In this document: positions 32,001-46,200 of the stretch, in pieces
Numbering within the stretch: the stretch's first letter is position 1
Layout of the letters: the number at the start of each line of letters is the position of its first letter
Assembly: GCF_964340395.1 (NCBI RefSeq)
Contig: NC_135559.1
Span: 1,667,501 to 1,731,500, forward strand
DNA from: Glandiceps talaboti
Taxonomy: Eukaryota; Hemichordata; Enteropneusta; Spengelidae
Length of the DNA: 64,000 bases
Direction: 5' to 3'
Notes under the pieces: model-generated
Database searches by the model: none
The model's input: the letters and a program-made list of their open reading frames with translations, nothing else
Told to the model about the DNA's origin: nothing
Position numbers and translations under genes: made by a program

Positions 32001-33206
32001 TCAATAGACATATTGAATAGATCAATGTATGCATCCAGTGAGAACTGATACATAGGATCAATACGTCCCATGTCATTCAATACAAAGAATAGAATAGAAG
32101 CACGTTGAGCACATGATCTGTAGCCTTCACGGGCAGCATCAATCTTCTGTTCAGTTTGTTCACTAACTACAAGTTGTTCTGTCACTTCTTCTGATGTTTT
32201 CTTAGAAGATTGCAAAGTGTTGACAAGTTGTTCATCATCTAGCAGAGAACCTTGTGCTTCATTCAACAATCTGTTGAGAAATGAAGGAAAATAACAGAAC
32301 TATAACTACTGTATATAAAGAACCAAATGACATTTCACTACTAATCTTTCAGACCTCATCCCCTCTGATACAACACAATTTTTTTTTTTGAACATGATAA
32401 TGCTTGATTTTCTTAAGAGTCACTACATAAATACAGTGTAAGGGATAGGGGGACACCACATTAGGGCATTTTCAGATGGAAAGTCGACCAATGTGAAAAG
32501 TGACCCATTTGAGCATTTTACATTTCTAGGGAGTAATCATCCACCCTACCACCCACCATTCCTCACCCCCACCTCCGGGATGGTTTGTTACATGGCAATA
32601 TGTGCACTCATTACATTGATAAATAGCATGCTGGAAATGTAATTGCATGTTCACTATGATGTAAGGCTTTGCTATAAAGGACACTTTTATAGGAGGCACT
32701 TTAAACTTTAAATTTTTCAACAAAAAACAACTGTTGTTACCTCAGAATTTCATCTTCTAACTCAACAATCTTCTTCTTGCCAGCAGCAATGTTCATTACC
32801 AGACTATCTTTCTGTTCCTCTAGTTCTGGTCTTTCTTTCCTGACCACAATACCTAGTAACTGAGCCTCTAGACCTTGTTCCTTGACAGCAAAGTTAACAA
32901 TGGTTGTCTTGGTAGATATCTCTGGAGTATAGTGTGGGTTACTCAGTTTGGTGGTGATGTAGAACTTGAACTCCTGGTTATAGTCAATCTCCTTGTCACC
33001 AAGTCTCAATACATATGAATTACCTGGTAGTTAAAAATAGCATAAATGACATTGTAGCACAATTGAACAGTTTATGGGTTCATTTTTGGAAAGTGTTTTA
33101 ACCATATGTAAAGTCAATGAACACAGATGGACAGACGGACGGAGAGATGTCCATCCATCTGTTTATACATAGCCAGACAGACAGACAGCGAGAGAGACAG
33201 AGAGAC

Positions 33207-33283
<77 letters not shown>

Positions 33284-36200
33284 TAACATGCCTTTAGCAT
33301 GACTGAACCTTATAGTTCAGTTGTGCTAAAAACTGTGTCACTAAGCAACACTGAAAATAGATTAATAATGGTCCTAAAAACAACTATGTGTAAACTACCC
33401 CAAGTACTATACTGCATTGTTGATTCCCCTGAATATAACAACCTAGTTCCCTCTCCAGAAAAGAGACATTCTTAGTCATTCTATATATCATTATTTCTTG
33501 GGTGAAATCAAAGCTCAAGATATATGTTGTGTTATGTATACTCAGACTGACATCTTACCTCGTTTAATGATGGATTTATTTAATACTGGTGATAGAGATG
33601 GGTCAAGTTCTTCATGTACATTTTGTAGTAACACTGGCAAACCATACTGGATAGCACCTTCCAATGTACGTAGATAATCATGCTGTTGTAAATCAATAAT
33701 CTTTAATCCTCTCTTAGATTCCATGTTTTTAATCCACTTGATAGCTTGCCCCTGAGGATCTACCATTAATGGCCATCTAAAAAGCAGAGATACAGATGTC
33801 AAAATCTTGGATGGGTAACTATGGTATTATAGTAATTTAACTACATCTTACATAGAAACAAGTCTTCATAGAAGCCACAGACCCCTCAAATACTTTACTT
33901 CCATGTACCTGACTAGCGACATAATTAATAGATATTGGTGGCAACAAATACTGCCAAACCAGTGACCAGTAGAGTTTCAATCAGGCAACATGTTTTTTAC
34001 ATCTCACACAGTGTTGTTTTGGTACATATTACACAACAAAATAGAGACATTGATAGCATACAAGGATATAAATGATACATTTTATCTCACTGTGAACACA
34101 AATCAACATCACTGTTGGACGCCAAGTTAATCCAACTATATCCTACTTCAAAAACAATAAGGAAAGCAAACGCTCGGTTTGTGTTTGGAGTCCACTGTAC
34201 CATTATTTGCTATGACTTTTTATGTTGATTGCAATAAAGTATATATAGTTAATGGTTATCATTATTTCACTCTTGATTAATATTTTGCAATGTTGATTTC
34301 TAACATTTACAGATCAAAAAAGTTATTTCTTATATAGTGGGATGTAGTTAAAAAATTCACCATGAAAAATAATGTAGTCTTTTTTACCAGGGGTACACTT
34401 GACCTTGAAGGTGACAATAGACTAATAGGCAGAAAATTGATAAAAAATATCTCAATGATTGTTTCAATTTAAGACAATACACACCTGTTACCCCTGGTTA
34501 CAATGACACCATTTTCAGTTGAGAAGGAATCTGTAGGCAGTCCCTGGATGTTCCAGTCACGTACAACAGTTGGTTTGGACAGGAAAGTAGAAAAGGCAAA
34601 CTCTGGATTGCAAGGGATCTTTAGGTTACGAACCTATTGCAGATCAGACAAAAAATGGTATATTTTAATAAAGGTACAATGAAAGATAGTATTGAGGTTT
34701 AATGGAATGTACATGGAGGACATGTATCAATGAAGTAACATCCAAGAAACAGCAAATTTCAACTTAGTAATGAAATTTGTACTCAGAGAGTCAATAAAAT
34801 TCTTGGAAGCAAATCACAAATTTTTGCAGACATCTCGTCAGCATCGTCAGGGGTGTACTACATCTGAATGTGTCAGCATCGTCAGGGGTGTACTACATCT
34901 GAATGTGTACTACAATTTCAACTTGTGTGTCTTAAAAGAACACATTTGGATAACTAAGTTACAATGATATTTTACAATCTAGTACATACTTGTGATATTG
35001 ATAGGCAGTATTCAGCTGACTATTTTGTGACAAATGGATAACTAAGTTACAATGATATTTTACAATCTAATAGTGGTGATATTGATAGGCAGTATTCAGC
35101 TGACTATTTTGTGACAAATGTATTGAACATATGTCTGAATCTGTCATGTTTTCAAATCCAAGAAATAAACCTGTGGTTATGAAAACTTTAAAAAATAACT
35201 GAACTTACTTCTTTCAACCAGATGTTTTTCACCATATTATCTCTGTAGTTGGATAGGAATGGACCCATATATGATAGGAAAGCTGCACCAATCAAACAAT
35301 CACCAACCAGGAATCCCATCTGTTCTTCCAAATCCTGAACAAAAAAAACAAACAAACATATTTACCAGTCACATTTGAAATGAACGACAGCAAAATTCTA
35401 GTAAGTGAATTTTTATGTGAATTGTTCAAATTATCATGATGGTAAAATCCCACTGCATTGAATTGAGAATAGGACATCATATTATGACCAAATTTCATTG
35501 CTAAATTTGAGTAGATTTATATGTATTCTCAAGTACAATAATCAAATCCATCTGACAATAAGTTTCTATATCATATGTACTCATATAAGCATAGGTGAAA
35601 CATCTTATCAGCATTTGCCAGTTCAACTGACTGGACTATATAAGTACACAGTCCAGTGTAAGTGTTTCCACATATTCAGGACACAATCTGACAAACTTTC
35701 TTCCTAAATTTATTTGGGATTGTGAACATTCTACAGTATTACGCCTCCACCTAAAAAATCAGCCTTATCCATTACTGATAAAACAACAAGAAAGTGACTC
35801 AATGACTTATTGAATCAATGAAATGCAATGACTCACACTAGATAACAATTACAAAAGTAATGAAACAACAGAATACATCGTAGTATAGTACAGTACAGTA
35901 CAGTACAATACAATACTTACAGCAACACTAGCTTCCCATCTCTCCTTTTCACCAGCTAACCCGGATACTAGTTTACCAGCACGGTCCAGTTTGATTTCCA
36001 TTTCTTCAGCTTTCTTTCTCAACTCCTCCTTCTCAGCTAATTTCTCATCATACTGTCTCTTCAATTCTTCCATCTTTCTGTTCACCTGCGGACAGTCAAC
36101 AGCAGACAGAAGATTATTTGAAGAGTTGTAAATACTAATGACGGGAAGTATTTGGCTAGTACTAGTAGATCTCATATCCAGTTAATTGTATTATTGATAA

Positions 36201-39200
36201 GGTGTTATCTGTTATTTGACTTGACTACCTTGATAAACGTTATCATCTCTATCGATAATACGCCATATTCCAGTACTGATGTAGCAGTCATTTCACAGTT
36301 ACACTGCTGTAAGCATGGCAAGAGGGTGCCCCAGATTTGGCAAAGTGAGGGCCAAAACTCTAATCATGTCCACTGATCATAGAGCAATACATGAAGCAGT
36401 GAAATGAGCGTGAAGAACCTTGTGAGTTCGTAATAGACAATTATAGGTAGTGGTTAAGGCCTGCTTTGAGTACTGGTAGTCACTAATAAAACAGTACAGT
36501 GGGAGCATGGCTGAAAATGAATGGTGACTTCAGGTCGGCTGTCTTTATGCTACAATTCTGGCCCTCACTTCCAGATGGACAATGGCTTGTGAAGCACTCC
36601 TAGTGACAAAACTATGACATTTTTTATGTTTCCTATAACCAAAATATTACATATTCAATAGTAGTCTGTATTGACTGGAAACTCAACACAGCCGAGCATA
36701 GCACATCTAGTATGCAATCCTACACCTACCTCTTCCAGCTTAGCCTTGGCATCAGCTAGACTAGCTTGTTTCTCTGCTAAGGTAGCCAAAGCATTGTTCA
36801 ATCTCAGTTTCTTAGGTTCAACAACTCTGTAGATACGTCCATAGACTTCCATAGCTCTGACCCACATACACAATGACTTGGCAGCAAGGGATACGCGTCC
36901 CACAATGTCTGGTAGAAAGTCTGGCTGACTGCAATACTTGCCGATTTTACTGAGTACACGATCTGACATACCATCTTTGTCAAACTCAATCAAATCCTTG
37001 ATAAAGTTAGGATTTCCTAGACAACAATACAACACATGATAATATAAGTTTGTATATAAATTATATTTTGTATTCTTACTCCCAGGTACCTGTATATGAT
37101 TATCTCTCACTGTACATGTATAAATAATCGACAGGTTTTTGATGTTTTTTTCTAAATTTCTTTCCAAGATCATAATTTCTTTCTACATTTGTCAAAATGA
37201 CATACTAGTAAACTGGCCATTATGTGCTGCAACTAGACACAGACATGCAGGTACCAGTGTTTTGAAGTCTGTATGGTCATATATTAGTTCATTTCAACTA
37301 CACAAAATGTTGCAAGAAACTGTATACATTCAATCTTTCTATCTTAAACTAAAAGTATAGCATTTGTAGTTTCTTACTGGTTTCTGCGTGGTTGTATTAA
37401 ACAGAACCAGTGAATACTAAACATGAAATGAGTGGTAATGAGCTGCAAAAAATGGTTTTGATTCTTGATTCTGCTCTCAACCACTGTAAAATGTTTTGCA
37501 TCAACTGTGTATATATAAAAAAAAAAAACCAGCAACACATCTATCCCCTTTTCATTGTAAATATTTGATTCACATAGTTTATTATTGTACTGTAATTCTT
37601 ACCGAGTTGTCTCTTAGCTTCAGCCCATGTTGGTTCTCCTCCTTTCAGTATCATAACAGCTTCTAAGACTTTCTCTACCAGTGGAGGTGGTTTAGCGTAT
37701 GACTTGATTTCACCAACATCTTTCTTGTTCAGAGCTTCCAATGCCTAAACAATGCAAAAAAAAAAAGAATATTAAAATATGCAAATTAAACTATCTACTT
37801 GGATATCATACTTAGTTCATAGGAATCTACATCACAATGTGAGATGCCTAAGGATCACTGTCCAGATATATATTTTTGGACAGAATGACATATGTTTTTT
37901 TTTTAGAGATAACATATACCACTTCCCCAGTGTTGGCTTTCACATCTGAGGGTTTAATGGTAACCTCCCCAAACTGAAGTGTGTAACTAACTATTAAACC
38001 AAAATCCCCACTTTGAGACTGTACTATCCATATTACAAACTGGATAGACATTTCTAGGATAAGGAATATATGATGATAGTTGTTACAATGATTTTCTTCT
38101 GGTTAGATTGTCAAATACAGGTATACACGTGTCTTTCAAAATTCAAAACCTTGGTCATGATTCTTCTTTTTCCCATATAAGCTTCAACAACCCACACCCC
38201 ACCCCACCCCACCCCATCCCACCTCCAACCCAACCCAACCCAACTAGTCTAGTCTAGATACAACATGTGGTATCAAATCTTGAGATCGATGTACAGATAG
38301 CACTAGACTATGACTCCCCCTCCCCTCCTCTCCCCTCCCCTCACCACCATCACTATCACCATCACCCCCACCACAACCAACAAGCGAGCATTCTGGATTG
38401 TCCTGTCTGAAACACTAACAAGACAGTCTGTGTTATATTCACCTTGACAGCCTCTTCTAAAGCTGGCATAGCCTCAGCCAAGTCTTGCTGTGCAGCTTCA
38501 GCCATTGCTTTACAACGCTCTTCTTCCTCTCCTATCTTTTCACTGCGAGCTTGTACAGACTGTTGATCAAATTATACAACATAAGTGTTCTGGGGGAAAA
38601 ATTCTAATATGGGTATGTATACTTTGTGTATCTTACTAAGTGTTTGAATATATTATGGCTGAAAGTCAAAAAACACCAGTCTGGCTGAAAGTCTAAACAC
38701 ACCAGTCTGGCCAAAAGTCTAAACACACCAGTCTGGCCAAATGTCTAAACACACCAGTCTGGCCAAATGTCTAAACACACCAGTCTGGCCAAATGTCTAA
38801 ACACACCAGTCTGGCCAAATGTCTACACACACCAGTCTGGCCAAATGTCTAAACACACCAGTCTGGCCGAAAATCTAAACACACCAGTCTGGTCGAAAGT
38901 CTGGCCAAAAATCTAAACACACCAGTCTGGCTGAAAGTCTGGCCAAAAATCTAAACACACCAGTCTGGCCGAAAGTCTGGCCAAAAATCTAAACACACCA
39001 GTCTGGCTGAAAGTCTGAACACACCAGTCTGTGTATACTTACAGGATTAATAAGGTTGAATGCTAACATGCCAAACACTACTAACATCCATTTAGGCTAT
39101 GGGATAAACATAGCCATTTTAAAACTTTATATGTGATAAAATACCTTTTGCTGCTCATCTGCTTCTCGTTTTTGTTGGACTATGACAACTAGATACTCTT

Positions 39201-42200
39201 CACACTGTTTCTGAAATTCTGCCACCTTTTTCTTGGCCTCTTCTAGCTCCACTGACATGACTTCTACTTTGGATCGAGTCTCATCAATTTTCTGTAGACC
39301 ATTCTTTAGTTTATTACATGCATCACCAAGTTCTTTCCTCTTCTCTGCTAACAATCTGTGTTCAAATAATGCAAATCATATTACATTTTTTGACTTGTAT
39401 TACATCCAAAAAACACATATAGTCAGTGACTTGTTGAATAATTAGATATTATTTTCCTTCCTTCAGGCAAGGAAAATACAAGTGACCTATTAAAGGGTCT
39501 TTGTCACTACATGTCACTAGATGTGTAGTGACAACCCTTAGGTTATGAATATTTTCCGGCTGAATGAAGAAAATTATTGGAGAATAACATAATTATACCA
39601 GCACCAGCAATATCAAATCAGGGAAAGTAATGACAGTTTTGAACGTTTTGACTCATATATTGAACACAGCAGAACCAGTGACATAGATACACATTGTCGT
39701 GACAATCACATAGACGCATGCTGTCATGACGTAGAACAACCAAAGTATATATTTTTTGTTCAACTTGGCTCGTGCAATGTGCAAATATTTGAAATGCTAT
39801 GACAACTTCATACATTTTAATACAGTAGTGTCCTTTTTCCAGCCACAATAGCTGTAACTTTCAGTAGTTTCCATTATTTTTTTACTCAATGACAAAAGAA
39901 AAGTCCTTATTATGATATATGTTGTATACTTACTGTTTGTAGCCTGATACTAATTCTAAATAGTTGGTTGGTGTGACATAGTTATGACGTTTCAGTTCTA
40001 GTAACATTTGTCTAGAACTATCCACCACTGAACGATGAATGGTGCAGAAAATTTGGGCAACGCTTCCCTTTGTCTGTAAATAAATAGAGTAAAAGTCAGA
40101 TTATTTTCAGTACAAAACTAATTTTTTAAGGTATTTGGACATGCTTCTATTCATTTTGTCTTGTATGCAGGGATGGGGTTTGGGACAGGAATGTTATTTC
40201 ATCATGCTAGTAAAGTGGGACTGAGTTTTGTTTTTGTGTGGTTTTTCTTTTCCCAAGAATAACATCAATTAATTTCAATGATGATTCTCTCTTGGGTTTT
40301 CAAACTTGAGGGTCAAAGGTCAACCTCTTTCATATCTAGCATTAGCCATACACATACATTTCTTGTAGTTTCACAGCAGTACAAACGTTCAGATGTCTCT
40401 TTGTTTTAAAAGTCATGCTTAGATGGTTAGTTGTGATCTGCAGACTGCATGCAACCCTCAGAAACCAAAGGATGACTTTCTATAAATACATGTGAAGTAC
40501 AAGTTTTTTCAAAAAGTCCCAGAGAAAAAATGATAGCTTCCAAGTTAAGCAATAAGTATCCCATCAAGCACCTGGTAGAATAGTCAGCTATAATTCCATG
40601 CAAGGTATAATATTACTCTTACCCTTTTCACCACTATTGTCTGTCTTGATTATTTTTTTTTTCAAACTTACTATAAATATTTTGTTTCTAGTCTATTTGA
40701 ACAACAGTTTACCAGTTCTAGGCTTATGTAGATTTCTTTGAGTGTGCCAACATGTTCTTACTCTCAGTAATCAAAGCTTCAGTTTACTAAGATAGACAAA
40801 CTAAAACTTTTATCGCAACATGTTGATAAAACAGTGATAATGGATGGATGTTGGTTTAATTATAGTCTCAGTAGGGTGGTGCTCTGAAAGCTAGTTCCAT
40901 AAACTTGCAATGTACTCTTTTGGGACTTCTAATGTTTTCACTATCTTGATCACAGGGTGATTAGACTCACACAACAGAGGAATCACTTTTACCCACTTGT
41001 CTATCCTAGTACACTGAAGCCTTGATTACCAGAGTAGTAACAGCTTTCTGGTCAACAGAAAAATCTGATGACCATAATATACTGTATCACAATGCACAGC
41101 ATTGACCTGACTTGGCTCAGGTCAATGTACAAAGTGTACTGCTGGTATGTGTTACAATGTGTTTAGTATGCAAATAATATTTTAGCTGCAGAATTAGTCT
41201 GCACATCAAATAAACTTCCAAATGTTTGCCACTGGTAGACTGTTGTATACAGAATGAAGCAAACACTAGTACATGTACCAGACTAGAGAGAATTTCCATT
41301 AGTACCAGACTAGCTAGGTTTTTGAATGGTTGTATTATCAACTATGATACAGATGACTGTAAGAGGTTTTACATTTACAAATAATCTGTATGTTAATATA
41401 CAAAATAGCATTACATATATAAATAAAAGTTCAAACTTATCAGTAAAAATATTATATCCAAGAGAAATATTTGTTGTTGATTGATGTAAGTAATATATAA
41501 TAACTGTTACAGTAAGTTATATTGTAAAGATGACTTGGCAACAATAATGGTGAAAAGGTCCTAGAGAGTTGGATGGTTTATATTTCAATTCTGTTGTTAT
41601 ATTCTGACTCTGTCTGTCTCTGTCTGTCTGTATGTATGTACATGTATGTATGTACATGTATGTATGTATGTATGCATGCATGCATGCATGCATGCATGCA
41701 TGCATGTATGTATGTATGTATGTATGTATGTATGTATGTATGTATGTATGTATGTATCTATATATGTATCTATGTATCTATGTATGTATCTGGTATGTAT
41801 GTATGTATGTATTATTAGCACTCATTGTCAAACTACAAGATTCACACCACTACTGTAACAGTACACTGCACTGTCACACAGAGAAGCACACCAAACCGTT
41901 ATCTAGTGAAAAGTTGAAGGCCAAGATACACACAGCAATTTGGTGATTGCATACAATGTCATGAGGCTGAGTAGATGATGACAGTGTTGTACATCCACAG
42001 GGCAATTCACTGGGCAATGCGAGGAGCAACTTGTGACAAATTGCAGAAAATCTGACATGTCAGATTCCTTGTAACGCACCTGGTGACATCCCATGGCTTT
42101 GTGATTATGTGCTTACATGGAGCAATTAGTTGTATGCAATGAATTGACTAGTTTGTTGCTCATCAAATTGTCAATTGTGTATCTTGGCCTATAATGTTTC

Positions 42201-43127
42201 TATTCACACAAGAGCTGCAATGCAAGGTATTTAAATGAATGTTAGATAAAGAGTGACGTCACTCGATATAATGTTGTGATGGGATTAGTAAGTCAGCTAT
42301 AACAACACACCACTACATTGTACAGTCCTGCCCAACACACTATTCAATACTTTGTTCACCTAGATGTGCAGCAGGTCTAGACTTTCCATTTACATGCATG
42401 TAGTATGTATGTATAATTGCTTCTAGTGTTCTCTCCACATTCAATGGCTGATATCATTCACGTGGAAATTTATTTTTAAGGCATCGGGTGAACTTAACTC
42501 AAAGATTATGAATAACAATAAAAAATATTCAAATTCAGCATGAAATTATTTAATACATGGTAGAAGTAGTGAACTCTATGGGTTGCAGTTTCTTAACATT
42601 ATATAATTTACATTAATTTGATATACATATATGTAGATCCATGATGAGCAAATTTAGTGCATTGCATATATTAGCATAGGTAATTATACAATTTGCATAA
42701 TAATCAAATTTGGAGGTTTACATTTACATATTAATTTAAAAGTGAAATAGTTTGCATAATTTAGCATAGTAATGTGTAACTTGTATACTTTTCAAACAAG
42801 TCAATTTCAAGTCAATTTTATTACAAGGAATTGCATGTTATCATGAAGACAAATATTACGTATAATTTTCAAATATTATGACTTAATTTGGAGAGAACAC
42901 CGAAAAGCAATATCAGTCTATATTTTACAACTAAATGTCCAAATCTAAAGCATTCACTGCAGTGACACACAAAAACACTGCATTACGCTACCCAGGCTGG
43001 CGGCTGCTGCTTCTGATCCTCCTCAGACAACTCTTTCGGGTCTTTCACTTTTTTATCTTTCTCTCTGTCTTTCGCCTCTTTTTCAGCAATCTAAGGTAGG
43101 GTAGGTAGGTTTGAATGGATTGACTGG

Positions 43128-43213
<86 letters not shown>

Positions 43214-46200
43214 ATGTACCCCGACACACATATAAATGTAGACATACAAATTGACATCCACATCCACAGACATACACACACACATACAAAAGATTTACCC
43301 AGACACACATAGACATACAAATTGACAGACACATCCACAGAAAGACACACAAACAGTAAACACACACATAAACACATGCAAGGAACATGGTATGTGCATG
43401 ATAGGAGATACGCATAGCTGCAGGAAACTGCTAGCATTGGAACTACTAGGTATACTATCTACTATTTTTACAGAGCAAAACAATGATAGATTGATCCGAA
43501 CAGTCAAGTGTATATCATACCTTAGAACAAAGGTTTCCTAAACTTACATTTGTTAAAAATTACATTTACAATGAATGAAATATATCTAAATTTTAAAAAT
43601 CTAAATAAAAGAGTTGTCTTTCAATTTATATGTATCTTATTTTGTGGTATTTTTAATTTTGGTATGTATGATTTTGTTATACCTTAGAATCTAAAACACT
43701 TTTAATTTTCTCTTTGTTCTGATGCCGTGATCATACACATTCTGGTGTTTGTGGCAAAAAATGTTTGGGCATATTAAATCATTTATAGTTATACATAGGA
43801 AGTGGGAACTTTCTCTTAAACAAATGGTTTTCTATTAATGATACTGATTTCATTTGAACATTAATTACAATGACATTATTTAGACTAGACTCACACTCAG
43901 TCAGTCAACTTACACAAAAACACACAAAAAGGGATTCAATGCATTTCATTAAAGCAGCGATGTTTGAACAATGCAATTTCACAAACGGTAAGAAATTCGA
44001 CAATTATCATGATAGAGTGTAAAATATATTGCCAGGCACGTCCTTATCATCCCTCCCACTACGACTGTAGACACACTGTAGGATGGCATGGTGGGATTCA
44101 AACCAAATGAATCCAAACTTTTGGTGCCAACAGACATCTGATATATGTAAATATGTTGTTGATATAGGCTTGTGTTATGTAATCTCATATTAATGGGGTC
44201 AAATCTAAACATCTACATGTCTTGGAGCTGTATCTGTTATCATATCTGACTTTGATCATGTACACCATGTCCAGTGTGGGTGTGAACATGCAACAGTATA
44301 TAACTGTCAAACATTGAAAAGGAGTGATCTGATTGGATGCAACAACATTTTGTTGTGCCTTCAGTCATTTGTGGAAAGGGATAATATGATCGCCCATAAT
44401 GGCTAATCTTTCAGTCTAGCATCTTGAATGCAAAGGAAAATATCTTATCATATTTAGAAAGAAAAACTTAATAAATATGCTACTTTACAATGCAATAAAT
44501 TAGACTTTGTGGACAATCATAATTTCAATTTGGCTTGTGTTTTATCGTACATGTATTCTACAGTCCAAATACGAAGCAAAGCTAAATGTGTAATATTGCC
44601 ATACCTCTTCAGGACTTCCTAAGTCCATGTTTTCTAGGTATTTCTCACCAACTTCTATCAGAGCATCTCTGGGCCATTCACTGAACCAATCAATGGTTGT
44701 ACAGTTGACAAATGCTGGGTACATACGAATACGGTTTCTGGAGAGAAAAAAGAAGTTTTTCAAATTCACCATTGACTACAAATACAATGCAGGAGAGGCC
44801 AATCCAGGATAACAATTTTCACAGTACAATTACGACTGTAACCCTTCCATTGTTGCTATCAAATAATATCTGAGCACCATCAGCAAATTGTTGATATTTG
44901 TACAAATCTGATTGCCACCCTCTCTATGATATTTATAGTCTCAGTTACCCAGACTCTCATCACAGAAGGTTCCACTTGACAGACAAGAGTTTTGGGAAAT
45001 TCAATCCAAACTTTTCCACACCAGATATGTGTCCAAAAGCAGTGCATTCTGGGGAATACTTCATGTCAAACATGGCAAGCTGAGTGATCCAGGCTCCTTT
45101 GTGAGAGATGTAAATGTCTCAAGCAACTGATACGTTTTAATTACTACAAACAGCCTTGGTATTCATGACTTGGAAGGAATGTTCTGTATGACTACTGGTG
45201 TGGAAAACTTTGGATTACATTGTCCTAGATCTCATCTGCGGGGTCTCCTAGTACAGCCCTCAGCAGTGAGAATTTGGGTAATTTGAGATTATGATATTTG
45301 TACAATTCTGACTGTTACTCACTTGTGTTCTATATCTGTAAAAAAAACCTTAAAACATCTTTCCTTTGAGAGATAATCTGTCTGACTTTACCTGAATGGA
45401 TCTCCAACAGGACTCATACAAAGTACAATATGCAGATTACTTCTAACTCTGTCAATCAAGTAAGAAAACATGATTTCAGGTGTATCCTGGATATTGTCTT
45501 TTTTGGCTTCTTCTGCTAATGCTGTCCGTACTTCCTCAAATTCATCAGCTTTATACAAGTTGGGCACTTCTCCACTACTTAGGATGTTATTAATGTCTTC
45601 TAAGAATGACTCCTCCACTACTTGGGTGTCGTTGAACAGGAAGATAGTTGGTTTGTTGTCTACACCACATTGGTAGTACAGTCTCTTTAAATCTATGGAA
45701 AAAATATAGTTTCAGTCAGAAACAAAAAAAAAATTGTAAAAAGCAAACAGCAAGTTTGAAAAGATATTTTGATTCGTCTACTCAAGGCAATAGTCAGGAA
45801 GTAAAGTATTAAATTTAAAAGTATGGGATTCAAACATTGAGTTTTAAAAACTTACCATCTCTAAATTCAGTCTTCCTGTAATGTCTGGTAACTTCAATTT
45901 GGAATGTAAGAAACTCACAAATTGATGATGCTAGTCTGGTTAAACTTTGCCGACCACTACCACCAATACCAATCAGTAACATATTACCACGAGGTTGGTC
46001 AATCACACGTACAATACGAGTCACTGTAATAAAATAATACAATATGTATTAACCCTTGGAGTGTCAACACTAGTGTATACAGACTAGAGGTACATGTAGT
46101 GAGAGCCATGGGGCCACACACATCTTTTCAATATCACACCACACTGCAACCATGAACATTGTAAAGTCCATATGTTGTCTTATTTAAAATGCTAAGGCCT

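Noticed and set aside
43083-43507. Cys/Val-rich open frames on the minus strand
   Set aside because: Translation of CA/TG repeats; no coding signal outside the block at 42983-43090.
45856-46023. Possible loss of AAA4 function because the P-loop reads GIGGSGRQS without Lys
   Set aside because: The same GIGGSGRQS loop is the normal AAA4 sequence of DNAH2 in vertebrates, as I recall it. It is not evidence of a pseudogene.
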